NCBI GenBank assembly: GCA_047967505.1
Contig: CM106540.1
Strand: one strand, 5' to 3'
DNA length: 64,000 nucleotides
From: Dipteris shenzhenensis
Lineage: Eukaryota; Polypodiophyta; Polypodiopsida; Gleicheniales
In this document: positions 34,301-46,989 of the stretch, one piece after another
Layout: each line of letters opens with the position of its first letter
Numbering within the stretch: position 1 is the stretch's first letter
Made by a program: the position numbers and the translations under genes
The notes under the pieces: model-generated
What the model was told of the DNA's origin: nothing
Databases searched by the model: none
Seen by the model: the letters and a program-made list of their open reading frames with translations, nothing else

Positions 34301-37300
34301 TGCATGTTTTCAAGTCATGGTATGAGATTGGCACTACTGCCATTCTCCATTGGTGGCATTCTCCACAGAGATTGACACAATTCCATATGATCTCTGCACA
34401 TGTGAGTTTAGGCTTCTCAATGCCATTTCTTAGGGCATAATAAGAGATTGGCACCACTGCCATTCTCCACTTGTACAAATGTTTACCATACTATTCTAGG
34501 AGGGGTATTCCAATGATCATAGGAGAGTGGTGTCCGATTCCAATCCACATGTGAGTTTGATGATCTCAGAGATTGACACAATTCCCCTTCTTCTACATGT
34601 GAGTTTAGGATTCCATATGATCTCTACACAGCGGAGACAGTGTGATCACTACATAGAAGAATGCACATGTGAGTTTAGGATTCCTTGTGCATGTTTTTAG
34701 GTCATGGTATGAGATTGGATCCACTGCCATTCTCCACTGGTGGCATTCTCCACAGAGATTGACACAATTCCATATGATCTCTACACATGCAAGTTTAGGC
34801 TTCTCAATGCCATTTCTTAGGGCCTAATAAGAGATTAGCACCACTACCATTCTCCACTTGTACAAATGTTTACCCTACTATTCTAGGAGGGGTATTCCAA
34901 TGATCATAGGAGAGTGGTGTCCTATTCCATTCCACATGTGAGTTTGATGATCTCAGTGTCATTATGTAGTTGCCATCATGAGATTGGCATCACTGCCATT
35001 CTCCGCTAGTGGTAATCTAGACAAACTAAACCTATAGATTGACATTCCACTAGTTTTATTGGCTACAGTAGGATAATGGCAAAAGTGCCAATGCACATGT
35101 GAGTTTAGGATTCCTTGTGCATGTTATCAGGTCATGGTATGAGATTGGCACCACTGCCATTCTCCACTGGTGGCATTCTCCACAGAGATTGACACAATTC
35201 CATATGATCTCTACACAGCGGAGACAGTGATCACTACATAGAAGAATGCACATGTGAGTTTAGGCTTCTCAATGGCATTTCCTAGGGCCTAATAAGAGAT
35301 TGGCACCACTGCCATTCTCCACTTGTACAAATGTTTACCCTACTATTCTAGGAGGGGTATTCCAGTCATTATAGGAGAGTGGTGTCCGATTCCAATCCAC
35401 ATCTAATTTTGATGATCTCAGTGTCATTATGTAGGTGCCATTATGAGTTTGGCATCACTGCCATTCTCCACTAGTGGTAGTCTAGACAAACTAAACCTAT
35501 AGATTGACATTCCAGGGCCTAATAAGAGATTGATACAATTCCATATGATCTCTACACAGCGGAGATAGTGATCACTACATAGAAGAATGCACATGTGAGT
35601 TTAGGCTTCTCATTTCCATTTCTTAGGGCCAGCATGAGTTTGGCATCACTGCCATTCTCCGCTAGTGGTAATCTAGACAAACTGAACCTATAGATTGACA
35701 TTCCACTAATTTTATTGGTTGCAGTTGGATAATGGCAAAAGTGCCAATGCACATGTGAGTTTAGGATTCCTTGTGCATGTCTTCAGGTCATGGTATGAGA
35801 TTGGCACCACTGCCATTCTCCACTGGTGGCATTCTCCACAGAGATTGACACAATTCCATATGATCTCTGCACATGTGAGTTTAGGCTTCTCAATGCCATT
35901 TCTTAGGGCCGAATAAGAGATTGGCACCACTGCCATTCTCCACTTGTACAAATGTTTACCCTACTATTCTAGGAGGGGTATTCCAGTGATCATAGGAGAG
36001 TGGTGTTTGATTCCAATCCACATGTGAGTTTGATGATCTCAGAGATTGACACAATTCCCCTTCTTCTACATGTGAGTTTAGGATTCCATATGATCTCTAC
36101 ACAGCGGAGACAGTGATCACTATATAGAAGAATGCACATGTGAGTTTAGGGTTCCTTGTGCATGTTTTCAGGTCATGGTATGAGATTGGCACCATTGCCA
36201 TTCTCCACTGGTGGCATTCTCCACAGAGATTGACACAATTCCATATGATCTCTGTACATGTGAGTTTAGGCTTCTCAATGCCATTTCTTAGGGCCTAATA
36301 AGAGATTGGCACCACTGCCATTCTCCACTTGTATAAATGTTTACCCTACTATTCTAGGAGGGGTATTCCAGTGATCATAGGAGAGTGGTGTCCTATTCCA
36401 TTCCACATGTGAGTTTGATGATCTCAATGTCATTATGTAGTTGCCATCATGAGATTGGCATCACTGCCATTCTCCGCTAGTGGTAATCTAGACAAACTGA
36501 ACCTATAGATTGACATTCCGCTAATTTTATTGGCTACAGTAGGATAATGGCAAAAGTGCCAATGCACATGTGAGTTTAGGATTCCTTGTGCATGTTATGA
36601 GGTCATGGTATGAGATTGGCACCACTGCCATTCTCCACTAGTGGCATTCTTCACAGAGATTGACTCAATTCCATATGATCTCTACACAGCGCCAATGCAC
36701 ATGTGAGGCAACATAGAAGAATGCACAAGTGAGTTTAGGCTTCTCAATGCCATTTCTTAGGGCCAGCATGAGTTTGGCATCACTGCCATTCTCCACTAGT
36801 GGTAATTTAGACAAACTAAACCTATAGATTGACATTCCACTAATTTTATTAGCTGCAGTAGGATAATGGCAAAAGTGCCAATGCACATGTGAGTTTAGGA
36901 TTCCTTGTGCATGTTTTCAGGTCATGGTATGAGATTGGCACCACTGCCATTCTCCACTGGTGGCATTCTCCACAGAGATTGACACAATTCCATATGATCT
37001 CTGCACATGTGAGTTTAGGCTTCTCAATGCCATTTCTTAGAGCCTAGTAAGAGATTGGCACCACTGCCATTCTCCACTTGTACAAATGTTTACCCTACTA
37101 TTCTAGGAGGGGTATTCCAGTGATCATAGGAGAGTGGTGTCTAATTCCAATCCACATGTGAGTTTGATGATCTCAGAGATAGACACAATTCCATATGATC
37201 TCTACACAGCAGAGATAGTGATCACTACATAGAAGAATGCACATGTGAGTTTAGGATTCCTTGTGCACCATTGCCATTCTCCACTGGTGGCATTCTATAA

Positions 37301-39500
37301 TGGCAAAAGTGCCAATCCACATGTGAGTTTAGGATTCCTTATGCATGTTTTTAGGTCATGGTATGAGATTGGCACCACTGCCATTCTCCACTAGTGGCAT
37401 TCTCCACAGAGATTGACACAAATCCATATGATCTTAACACAGCGGAGAGAGTGATCACTACATAGAAGAATGCACATGTGAGTTTAGGCTTCTCAATGCC
37501 ATTTATTAGGGCCTAATAAGAGATTGGCACCACTGCCATTCTCCACTTGTACAAATGTTTAGCCTACTATTCTAGGAGGGGTATTCCAGTGATCATGGGA
37601 GAGTGGTGTCCGATTCCAATACAAATGTGAGTTTAGGAGTCCATATGATCTCTACACAGTGGAGACAGTGATCACTACATAGAAGAATGCACATGTGAGT
37701 TTATGATTCCTTGTGCATGTTTTTAGGTCATGGTATGAGATTGGCACCACTGCCATTCTCCATTAGTGGCATTCTCCACAGAGATTGACACAATTCCATA
37801 TGATCTTTGCACATGTGAGTTTAGGCTTCTCAATGCCATTTCTTAGGGCCTAATAAGAGATTGGCACCACTACCATTCTCCACTTATACAAATGTTTACC
37901 CTACTATTCTAGGAGGGTATTCCAGTGATCATAGGAGAGTGGTGTCCTATTCCATTCCACATGTGAGTTTGATGATCTCAGTGTCATTATGTAGTTGCCA
38001 TCATGAGATTGGCATCACTGCCGTTCTCCGCTAGTGGTAATCTAGACAAACTGAACCTATAGATTGACATTCCACTAATTTTATTGGCTGCAGTAGGATA
38101 ATGTCAAAAGTGCCAATGCACATGTGAGTTTAGGATTCCTTGTGCATGTTATCAGGTCATGGTATGAGATTGGCACCACTACCATTCTCCACTTGTACAA
38201 ATGTTTACCCTACTATTCTAGGAGGGGTATTCCAGTGATCATAGGAGAGTGGTGAACATTTGTACACAGCGGAGACAGTGATCAGTACATAGAAGAATGC
38301 ACATGTGAGTTTAGGCTTCTGCACTAGTGGTAATCTAGACAAACTAAACCTATAGATTGGCATTCCACTAATTTTATTGGCTGCACATGTGAGTTTAGGC
38401 TTCACAGTGCCATTTTCTAGGGCCTAATAAGAGATCGGCACCACTGCCATTCTCCGCTTGTACAAATGTTTACCCTAATATTCTAGGAGGGGTATTCCAA
38501 GGATCATAGGAGAATGGTGCCCGATTCCAATCCACATGTGAGTTTGAGGATCTCAGTGTCATTATGTAGTTGCCTGCATGAGATTGGCATCACTTCAATC
38601 CTCCACTGGTGGCAGTCTAGATAAACTAAACTTGTAGATTGACATGCCACAAGTTTTATTGGTTGTAGTAGTATAATGGCAAAAGTGCCAATGCACATGT
38701 GAGTTTAGGATTCCTTGTGCCATTTGTAAGGTCTTGGTATGAGATTGGCACCACTGCCATTCTCCACTGGTGGCATTCTCCACAAAGATTGACACAAATC
38801 CATTCTCTAGTGGTGCCAATCTCTTATTAGGCCCTAGAAAATGGCATTGAGAAGCATGCACATGTGAGTTTAGGCTTCTCAATGACATTTTTTGGGGCCT
38901 AATAATAGATTTGCACCCTGTCATTCTCCACTTGTACAAATGTTTACCCTACTATTCTAGGTGGGGTATTCCAGTGGTCATAGGAGAAGGGTGTCCGATT
39001 CTAATCCACATGTGAGTTTGTTGATCTTAGTGTCATTATGTAGGTGCCTGCATGAGATTGGCATCACTGCCATTCTCCACTAGTGGTAATCTAGACAAAC
39101 TAAACCTATAGATTGACATTCCACTAATTTTATTAGCTGTAGTAGGATAATGGCAAAAGTGTTAATGCGCATGTGAGTTTAGGATTCCTTGTGCATGTTT
39201 TAGAGAATGGCACCACTGCCATTCTCCATCGGTGGAACATAGAAGAATGGCATGTGAGTTTAGGCTTCTCAGTGCCATTTTCTAGGGCCCAATAAGAGAT
39301 TGGCACCACTACCATTCTCCCTTGGTATAGTTGTTTACCCTAATATTATAGGAGGGGTATTCCAGTGATCATAGGAGAATGGTGCCAGGTTCCAATACAC
39401 ATGTGAGTTTGGGGATCTAAGTTCCATTATGTAGATCCCAGTGGAAATCTGCACAAACTCAACATGTAGATTGGCATTCCATTGATTTTATTGGTATTGT
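28395..39500. repeat. 11-kb complex satellite array
   Basis: The array is built from a small set of modules repeated in varying order: (a) GAGATTGGCACCACTGCCAT..CTCCACTGGTGGCATT; (b) GATTGACACAATTCCATATG..TCTACACAGCGGAGACAGTG; (c) GAAGAATGCACATGTGAGTT..TAGGATTCCTTGTGCATG; (d) AGGATAATGGCAAAAGTGCC; (e) AAATGTTTACCCTACTATTC..GGAGGGGTATTCCAGTGATC; (f) CAGTGTCATTATGTAGTTGC and GGTAATCTAGACAAAC. Module (e) occurs about 20 times at uneven spacing (roughly 200 to 3,000 bases), so this is not a simple monomer ladder but a mosaic grown by segment duplication. Copies in the outer right part (after about 38.4 kb) are more diverged, as is usual at satellite edges. Many copies leave the same ~65-codon minus frame open (CVEIIWNCVNLCGECHQWRM); I see no sign that it is a gene. 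Confidence 0.9.
38803..38915. repeat. Inverted satellite module forming a hairpin
   Basis: At 38803-38857 the module is reversed (CCATTCTCTAGTGGTGCCAA..TTAGGCCCTAGAAAATGG..GAGAAGC) and is followed after about 18 bases by the direct form (GGCTTCTCAATGACATTTTT..GGGCCTAATAATAGATT). The arms are roughly 40 bases with a few mismatches. All other copies nearby are direct. Confidence 0.8.
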
Positions 39501-39570
39501 ATCATTGATATTTTTAATTTGGTACCAAATCTTACACATAAATCTTGACTAGTGTTGCAAGTCTTTCAAT

Positions 39571-40298
39571 TTATCTCAAGGGATATTGGCACTAGTGCCA
39601 CTCTCAAGGACTTCTTATGAGGTCTTGGAGAATGGCACTGGTGCCATTCTCCATTTAAAATTAGAATTTTAATCTCTAAATTTGCCATTCAATCATGAAA
39701 ATCAAAATTGAGATTGAAGTTTAACTTGAAATCAAAATTTGAAAACTAGAATTTCGGTTTTGAAATACAATTTCAAATAGAATAATTTCAATTTGAAATA
39801 CAAATTGAAATTAAAAATATCAATATGAATTTGAATTTAAATTTAATATTGGAGAGAATGGCATAAGTGCCACTCTATATATCCAAAATTCAAAAGGGAA
39901 CAATGGCGGGAAGGGCTATATTTCAAAATTTTATTTATCTCAAGGGATATTGGCACTAGTGCCACTCTCAAGGACTTCTTATGAGGTCTTGAAGAATGGC
40001 ACTGGTGCCATTCTCCATTTAAAATTAGAATTTTAATCTCTAAATTTGCCATTCAATCATGAAAATCAAAGTTGAGATTGAAGTTTAACTTGAAATCAAA
40101 ATTTGAAAACTAGAATTTAGGTTTTGAAATACAATTTCAAAAGAATAATTTCAATTTGAAATACAAATTAAAATTAAAAATATCAATATGAATTTGAATT
40201 TAAATTTAATATTGGAGAGAATGGCATAAGTGCCACTCTATATATCCAAAATTCAAAAGGGAACAATGGCGGGAAGAGATATATTTCAAAATTTGAAT
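39571..40298. repeat. Tandem duplication of 364 bp
   Basis: Copy 1 is 39571-39934 and copy 2 is 39935 to about 40298. Both start TTATCTCAAGGGATATTGGC, contain the near-palindrome GGAGAATGGCACTGGTGCC followed by ATTCTCC, a very A/T-rich middle of AATTTGAAAT-type words, and GAGAATGGCATAAGTGCCAC, and end with ATTTCAAAATTT. They differ at only a few positions, so the duplication is recent. Confidence 0.9.
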
Positions 40299-42560
40299 TA
40301 TTTAGTAGTTTCAAACTATCACTTTTAACTTTCCAATCTACATTTCAAATAAATCAAGACCTTTTCTCTCATTTCAATTTATGCCTTTCCCTTAATCACT
40401 TTCTATTCATTCCAAACAAATCATTTCAATTTAGCAGAATTGGAGAGGAGTCTCAGAGTTTTACTCACCACAGCTCGCACGGAGAGTCTTGAGGCAAGGG
40501 CAAAATCAAGGAGGTCACACGGAGCTTGATGGTCGTTTGAGCGTAGGCAAAGCTTACGTTTGTGCATCCACGTTACGAAATTCCAGAAGGCAACCAATGA
40601 CTCAATAGCCTGAACTCCACCAAAGCTGTGAAGTTGATGGAGCTAGAAGGAAACAACACAATGCTCAATCAGTTCGATAGCTTCCTCTTTGATTTTCAAA
40701 CTTTTTGCTTTCTTTCTTGCAATTTGGCTTCCTCCTCCACCATCGGCGCAACAAGATAACAGGAGGGTTGAAAGAAAGAGAGGAGAGATATACCCGTGAC
40801 GGACTCAGACTGCTCGATGCACTTGATCCAAGTCTCGCTACTACGAATAAAGCACCGATTACTTATAGTAGCGATTGGAATAGAAGGCAACCAGATTATC
40901 CAATCTTGCAAGAATGAGGCGGGCTGATTTTGTCTTCTTTAAGGAGGCGTCCATGAACGAAGCGCCGACCACTCCTTGAGTCTCTGCTAAGACTCTGTGA
41001 GATCCTTGAGGAAAAGCTACGTGCACGAGGAAAAGCTATGTGCATGAGGAATCTACGCTTGAGGAGATTGTGAGGAAAAGCTACGCTTGAGGAATCTATG
41101 CGCATGAGGAGATCCACAGCACAACATGCGAGGTGATCAACATAGGGCAATGAGCGAAATGAAAGAGAAGATACTAGGGTTTTTCAAATTTTTACCTTCA
41201 TTAGCTTAACCTTTTGCATTTCATTAAAAAACAAATTTAACAAGTTTAATATATTTAACCTATCCTACCTATGCACTTTTTTTTAATGTAACCTATTAAA
41301 ATCACTGTCATTAAACTAGGATCTAAGAATCCTCCCTACACCCTTCTCAAGGGATATTAAAATTGGCTTATGATCAGAGAACAAGAGGGACGTTAAAGTA
41401 TTGGTGTCAGCCAAAATCCTTCTAGAGAAATAAGCAAGGATAGCGAGATATACGAAGCCAGAGATTTTTCATTGAGCTTCAAGTATACACTTGGGCTCCA
41501 TAAACCACGCAAGGCTCCAAAAGCCTCTTGTAATAGGCCTTGACAAGAACTATAGTCTTTTCAAGAGCATAAGAATGTACTTCAATAACTACTTAGCTTG
41601 AAATAAGTTCTCATTGGAGTTTAGAATGCAAGCTTCAAGAGCAACACATAAAAATATAGTCATTGTTGTCTAGACATACTCATAGTGATGTAGAAGTCAT
41701 CTTTGTGCAAATTCACAAACCTCTGCCTCTCTCTCTCTCATAGAAGGGAATTCCACACACAAATCCTATCAAACATAAATTTTAAACAACAAGAAAATGA
41801 GTTCCTAGGGTTAGCTGTGTCAAGAGGGAAAATCTATTTGAAGGGCACTTATCGAGATTGTCAATGACTTGACCATAAAATTTAAGCCGTTGCATTAGGA
41901 CAATCTAGTTGGTTGTGCACAAAGCCTTTCTATAAGCCTTGCGATGTTATGACTCATGTGCTACTATATTTCCAAATTCTTATTGAGATGAACTTCCTCC
42001 TTTGACAAGACTAATATACACAACCTAACTAGTTTGTCGCTTGATACAACTCCCATAAAGATACATGTTATGAAAACTTTATAATTATTTCTACTAAATA
42101 AAATGCAAGCATGACCACTTGTGAAGTTCATTAGTTACTTTGGCATAGTAGAGAGAGAATGAGAAATGCTTAAGAAGGTGAACATAGAAGTCATCCATGG
42201 AAGACAACAATGGCTTGAGGATGATTTCCTTAAAGAGTGCTTCTTAAGAAATTGATGGGCTAGGGGTTAAGGAGGATGATAATTCTAAAACATTAAGCAT
42301 CTAGATCAAGTAGATTAAGGACATAATTCAAGTGCACCTTTATTCAAAAGGAGTTACTCTCACAGGTGCACCATGGGCACCACCCACACATCATGGATGG
42401 GCAAGATTGCCCGCCCCATCCAACCCATGGCACAGATGCATTCAATGCACCATAGAGGGACTTAGGCAGCTCTAGTGTGAAAATAGCATAAGCATTCAAG
42501 CTGCCAAGTTAAGGGCACTTCAGCCTACAGAGGAGCACGTCTGAGCTGAGGTCAAAGCCA

Positions 42561-42563
<3 letters not shown>
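40299..42563. other. Stretch without a supported gene
   Basis: Overlapping short open frames on both strands near 40696-41150 have no domain. At 41005-41110 the words GAGGAAAAGCTACG(T/C) and GAGGAATCTACGC repeat several times in tandem, a small minisatellite of about 20-24 bases. The rest is AT-rich and unrecognised. Confidence 0.4.
41005..41110. repeat. Short GAGGAAAAGCTACG minisatellite
   Basis: Five or six degenerate units of GAGGAA(AAG/T)CTACG(TGCA/CTT) in tandem. Confidence 0.65.

Positions 42564-42617
<54 letters not shown>
42564..42617. repeat. (GA)n microsatellite
   Basis: About 27 GA dinucleotides, at the left border of the palindrome array. Confidence 0.95.
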
Positions 42618-42622
<5 letters not shown>

Positions 42623-42629
42623 GCATTGC

Positions 42630-43950
42630 AATGGGAGAATGGCACTACTATCATCCTCCAATCTCCCCATTTTACAAAGCTAAAATTTTTTTAATTTGCT
42701 CCACTTCCATTCTCCCATTGCAATGTCCCAATTCAAAACTTTGGCTTTGCAAAGGGGGAATGGCACCAGTGCCATTCTCCCATTGTGATTTCCCGATTCA
42801 AATCTTGGTTGTGCAAAGGGGAAATGGCACTAGTGCCATTCTCCCAGATTCAAAGTTTTGGCTTCACAGAGTCAAAATGGCACATGTGAGTTTGATGATC
42901 TCAGTGTCATTATGTAGGTGCCAGCATGAGATTGGCATCATTGCCATTCTCCGCTAGTAATAATCTAGACAAACTAAACCTATAGATTGACATTCCCCTA
43001 ATTTTATTGGCTACAGTAGGATAATGGCAAAAGTGCAAATGCACATGTGAGTTTAGGATTCCTTGTGCATGTTTTCAGTTCATGCTATGAGATTGGCACC
43101 ACTGCCATTCTCCACAGAGATTGACACAAATCCATATGAACTCTACAGAGCGGAGACTTGATCATAGGAGAGTGGTGTCCGATTCCATTCCGCATGTGAG
43201 TTTGATGATCTCAGTGTCATTATGTAGTTGCTAGCATGAGATTGGCATCACTGCCATTCTCCGCTAGTGGTAATCTAGACAAACTAAACCTATAGATTGA
43301 CATTCCGCTAATTCCAATGGGAGAATGGCACTGGTGCCCTTCTACCTTTGTGAAGCCGAATCAGGACATTCCATTGGGAGAATGACACTAGTGCCATTCT
43401 CCATTTTCCTATTACAAAGTTTAAATTTTAAATTTTAAATTTGCACCACTGCCAAAATTTTAAGTTCAAAATTTCTACTTCACAAAGACAGTATGGCACT
43501 AGTGCCATTCTCCCATTACAATGTCACGATTCAGAATCTTGGCTTTGCAAAGGGAAAATGGCACGAGTGCCAGTCTTCCAATGCAATGTCTTGATTCAAA
43601 GTTTGCCTTCATAAAGGGAGAATGGCACCAGTGCCATTCTTCCATTGCAATGTCCTAATATAAAATTTTGGTGTTGCAAAGGGAGCATGGCACCATTGGC
43701 ATTCTCCCAAGGCAAAGTCCCAAGTCAAAATTTTGACTTCCAAAGGAAGAATGGCACTAGTCTGTTCTCCTCTTATGAAGACAAATGTTTTTCTCAAGTC
43801 AATGCATGGGGAGAATGGCACTAGTGCCATTCCCCTTTTCAAAGATGGGATATGCAATTCTCCATAGGAAGCCAAATTCACATGGAGAATGGCACCAATG
43901 CCATTCTCCATAATCCCACATGGAGAATGGCACTAGTGCCATTCTCCCCC
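42630..43950. repeat. Palindrome array GGAGAATGGCACT/AGTGCCATTCTCC
   Basis: The half-site GGAGAATGGCAC(T/C) followed at once by its reverse complement recurs about ten times, spaced by sequence of the type TTGCAATGTCCCGATTCAAA..TTTTGGCTTTGCAAAG. The copy at 43922-43947 is a perfect 26-base palindrome. Others differ at one to four positions, for example at 42756, 42824, 43376, 43488, 43616, 43811 and 43886. Similar words occur in the satellite (GAGATTGGCACCACTGCCAT) and in the 364-bp duplication. The array ends only about 30 bases before the transposase-like gene at 43978. Confidence 0.85.
42881..43313. repeat. Piece of the 11-kb satellite inside the palindrome array
   Basis: Modules (a), (c), (d) and (f) of the 28.4-39.5 kb array appear here in the same order (CACATGTGAGTTTGATGATC..CAGTGTCATTATGTAGGTGC..GGATAATGGCAAAAGTGC), flanked on both sides by palindrome-array sequence. 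It is closer to the central satellite copies than to the diverged edge copies. Confidence 0.9.
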
Positions 43951-43977
43951 CGCTACAAGGATAACTTTGTTGGTCTT

Positions 43978-46807
43978 ATGAAATTCTTTGGTTGTAGTTT
44001 GTTCTTAATCAATGTCTTGTCATATGTCGGCTCTCTCAGCCTAGTAAAGTGGCCCATCAAGCATATTACCTTACTTGAAGGAAGCCCATTGCAACAATAT
44101 GTGCCCATGGACCACGTTGCTGGTATAGATGAGTTGGTCAATGATCAAATGTTGAAAAGGGATGATCCAACATCAAAGAAAAGAAGGTACACTTTCATTA
44201 ATAGGGTGCCTAAACAAAGAGAGCCTCCAACACCAATGTACAAAATGTCACTAGATTCGGTGCAGCAGGTTTCTTCCATCGATTGTTGTGGGAGTAGGTG
44301 TTGCCAACATGCAGAGCGAGATCTCTTAATGAATCTAAGGAAGAACTTTTGGGGCAGCTCCTTGGAGTCTCGTACAAACTTTATATACGATGTGTTGTCA
44401 ACGGCTTGGCATCATGACTACAGGGAGGATATGCTACAACTTTAGGATAAACGGTCGGGATGTCTGTTGTAGAGCATGGTATGAGATGCATGGAATTCCA
44501 AGGACATCATTTTATCGATACAGGGAGCAATTTGAGAGTGGTGTGTAGTGATATGTGCATGGCAATTCAGGGATTATGAGGAGGAGCAGGGAGCACATAG
44601 GTATGGGAAGGGCTCTCATTCAACACTTTGTGGATAATAGCACAGAGCATATGCCTCACAAGAGTAGAACCATGCAGGATGGTTCTAGAGAGACATAGCA
44701 AGTGATACCTGACGTGTATAAGAAGATAGACATCCTATGTGAGGTCAACACTTCACTTAATCAACGTGGTTATCAAAGCCTATCCACATCCACATTTGGC
44801 AAGATTTGGAAATTAGACTTAAAAAATGTAGCCCTTGCTAAGACGAGTGAATTCTCTAAATGTAGCTTGTGCAGCCGGATCAAGGCTCAATTGGTAGCCA
44901 CAAAAAGTCAAGATGAGCGCAATTCGCTGATGGAAGAGAGAAAGATGCATATGATATAGCAACAAAGTTGTAGGAACTTATACTATGCATGGCGTAGGTA
45001 CTCCGAGATGGTGGATCCAAAAAAGTATGTATGCATAATCCATGATAAGATGGACCAAAAAAAGACGGCAATTCCAAGACTTCGGGTGAGGTCCAAGGAC
45101 ACCGATTCTCCATGGCAATTACATGTTTAACTCATTGGAATGATTACCCATGGGCATGGAAACAATCATTATGGACACTTCACCCTCAATGGTTTGTGGC
45201 CATCTGATCTCAACCTGATGATTGGATCACTCTCAATTTGTTTGCGCAACCTTGAGAGGATGGATATGCATGACCTTGGAGACCTTGCTACCAATGGGAT
45301 TCCTAGAATCAATGCTCGCCTTTTGAATGCTCTATGTTCAAGAAATGCTTTGGACTCCCATTATAGTTCTAAAGGTGCACATGTTTCCACAAGTGGAGCT
45401 AGCTTGTCTGAAAATGTAGATGTCACGATCACAAATGCAAATCTAGAAACTGTATCAGAAAGTGACCCGAAGTCTATCACGGAGGCCATGACAACTCCCA
45501 TTGCAAGGGCTACAGACACATATATGAATTTTTTTCTGTTAAATACAAGAGAAAACTCACCCTCTTTAGAGGGGAGTGTTGCTATTGAGCCACCATTCCA
45601 AAAGTTGCCAGAGAACTTGCTACTCCAACTAGATAATTGTGGGTCTGAGAACAAAAATAGATACTTGTTTGCATACCTTTCTCTTCTTGTAGCAAGGGGC
45701 ATTTTCAAGATAGTTCAATTGGGCTTCTTGATGGTAGGGCACACACATGGGGATATTGATGCAATGTTCAGTAGGTTTTCTGAGAGCTTGCAGGTGGGAC
45801 AAACATTCACTTTCCCACATCTGATGGAAACATTCAAAAAATGTACATCATCTTCATCGGCACCATTTGTTCTTACACGGGTTCCTAACTTCAAGGATTA
45901 TGTGGATGGCTACCTATGTGATGGGCAAGAAATTCTAGTTGGACATGCAAAGCCATTACAATTTCGATTTTACATGCAAGGTGACATACCAATGATGCAG
46001 TACAAGGTGCATCCAAAATCACCGAATTGGATGCCCATTGAAGGGGGAATTGAGCTATGGAAGAAAGATAGTGAGGGTCGATCATTGTTGCCAACAAGTT
46101 GTCCGGATATACTGCCAATGGCTGTATTTGTGAGAGATCACTTGCAAGTAATATCAAGGATAAAGGATTACATTAAGTTTTGGGAGAGATATGCAAGTGG
46201 AAAGAATGCATCCTATGAGTCCTACATTAGGCCAGTGATAGACTATTGGAAAACCATGATCGGTGAGCTCGAACAGGAAAACATCTCAGAGATAGGAGTG
46301 TACACAGAGTTTTGGCCAAGAACACAATCTCCTAATGAGGAGGATGATATAGATGCTTGCATTAATGATTTCCAAGGCTATGAGGAATGGAATGATCACT
46401 ATTGTGGGCCTCTAAAAGGTAAGCCGAGGGAAGAGTTTAGACCAATGGTGGATGTTAAGCAAGGTGACTTCGTCTTGGTGAGCCCATCAGATCCTATATA
46501 CCCCATATGGCTTGGGGTTTCCATATCAAGTGCCGAGATGGATGCTGCTTCTCCTAATTTCAAGAAATTATTAATTCAGTATTGGGCACCATTAGTTAAG
46601 AGAAAGGGGCTCAATGATGCAGATGCCTATGTTGATTGTTGGAACAAGTATTGGGTAGAGAATAGGTTGGATCCACAGGTATGGGAGTGTATTGATGCAA
46701 TTGTCTGGTCATGGACATCAAAATCCATAAATAGACCTAAGAAGATCAAGATTCCACAGAGCGTATGTATCAAAGCACAGGAGAGCTTGCTTGGTATCAG
46801 AGCATAG
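43978..46807 (+). pseudogene. Transposase-like gene A, D..DN..HGDID type, decayed
   Basis: It starts at MKFFGCSLF (ATG 43978) just after the last palindrome and ends at TAG 46805-46807. Domains in order: a Cys-rich start (DCCGSRCCQH) with LRKNFWGSS; INGRDVCCRAWYEMHGIPRT near 44460; CSLCSRIKAQL near 44860; CIIHDKMDQKKTAIPRL near 45035; then an unbroken 555-codon stretch from 45140 with LLLQLDNCGSENKNRYLFAY, GFLMVGHTHGDIDAMFSRFS and a C-terminal VKQGDFVLVSPS..PIWLGV..  QYWAP module that looks like a chromo- or BAH-type reader. The LDNC..NKN / GHTH.DID pair is the hallmark of a plant and animal family I know as DUF7869-like. Asp in HDKMDQ, D165 of the long stretch and D205 or D207 could form an RNase H-like triad (inference). 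Lesions: frameshift near 44440, stops at 44546, 44549, 44696, 44957 and 45128. Expression of the intact 3' part alone is possible but unlikely. Confidence 0.7.
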
Positions 46808-46989
46808 AAAATGGTGTCGATTTTCTCCCTCTTAATCTCCCAAACTTCCATTGTAAGGTGTGTTCTCATGTGATGTTTCTCAATTGTTGTTATCTTGTTA
46901 ATGGGTATTTGCATATTATTAATATGACAATTTTCAGAAGCTAACCTTCACCAACAACTGCTTTGTTTCTAGTGGAACTCACTATGCAT

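Noticed and set aside
28490-39315. Many similar minus-strand frames of 60-140 codons (CVEIIWNCVNLCGECHQWRM and the like)
   Set aside because: They recur because the satellite module happens to lack stops in that frame; copies differ freely in length and frame joins, with no sign of protein-level conservation.
28395-39500. Possible CRISPR-like regular repeat array
   Set aside because: Spacing is irregular, modules are hundreds of bases long and the setting is a plant nuclear genome.
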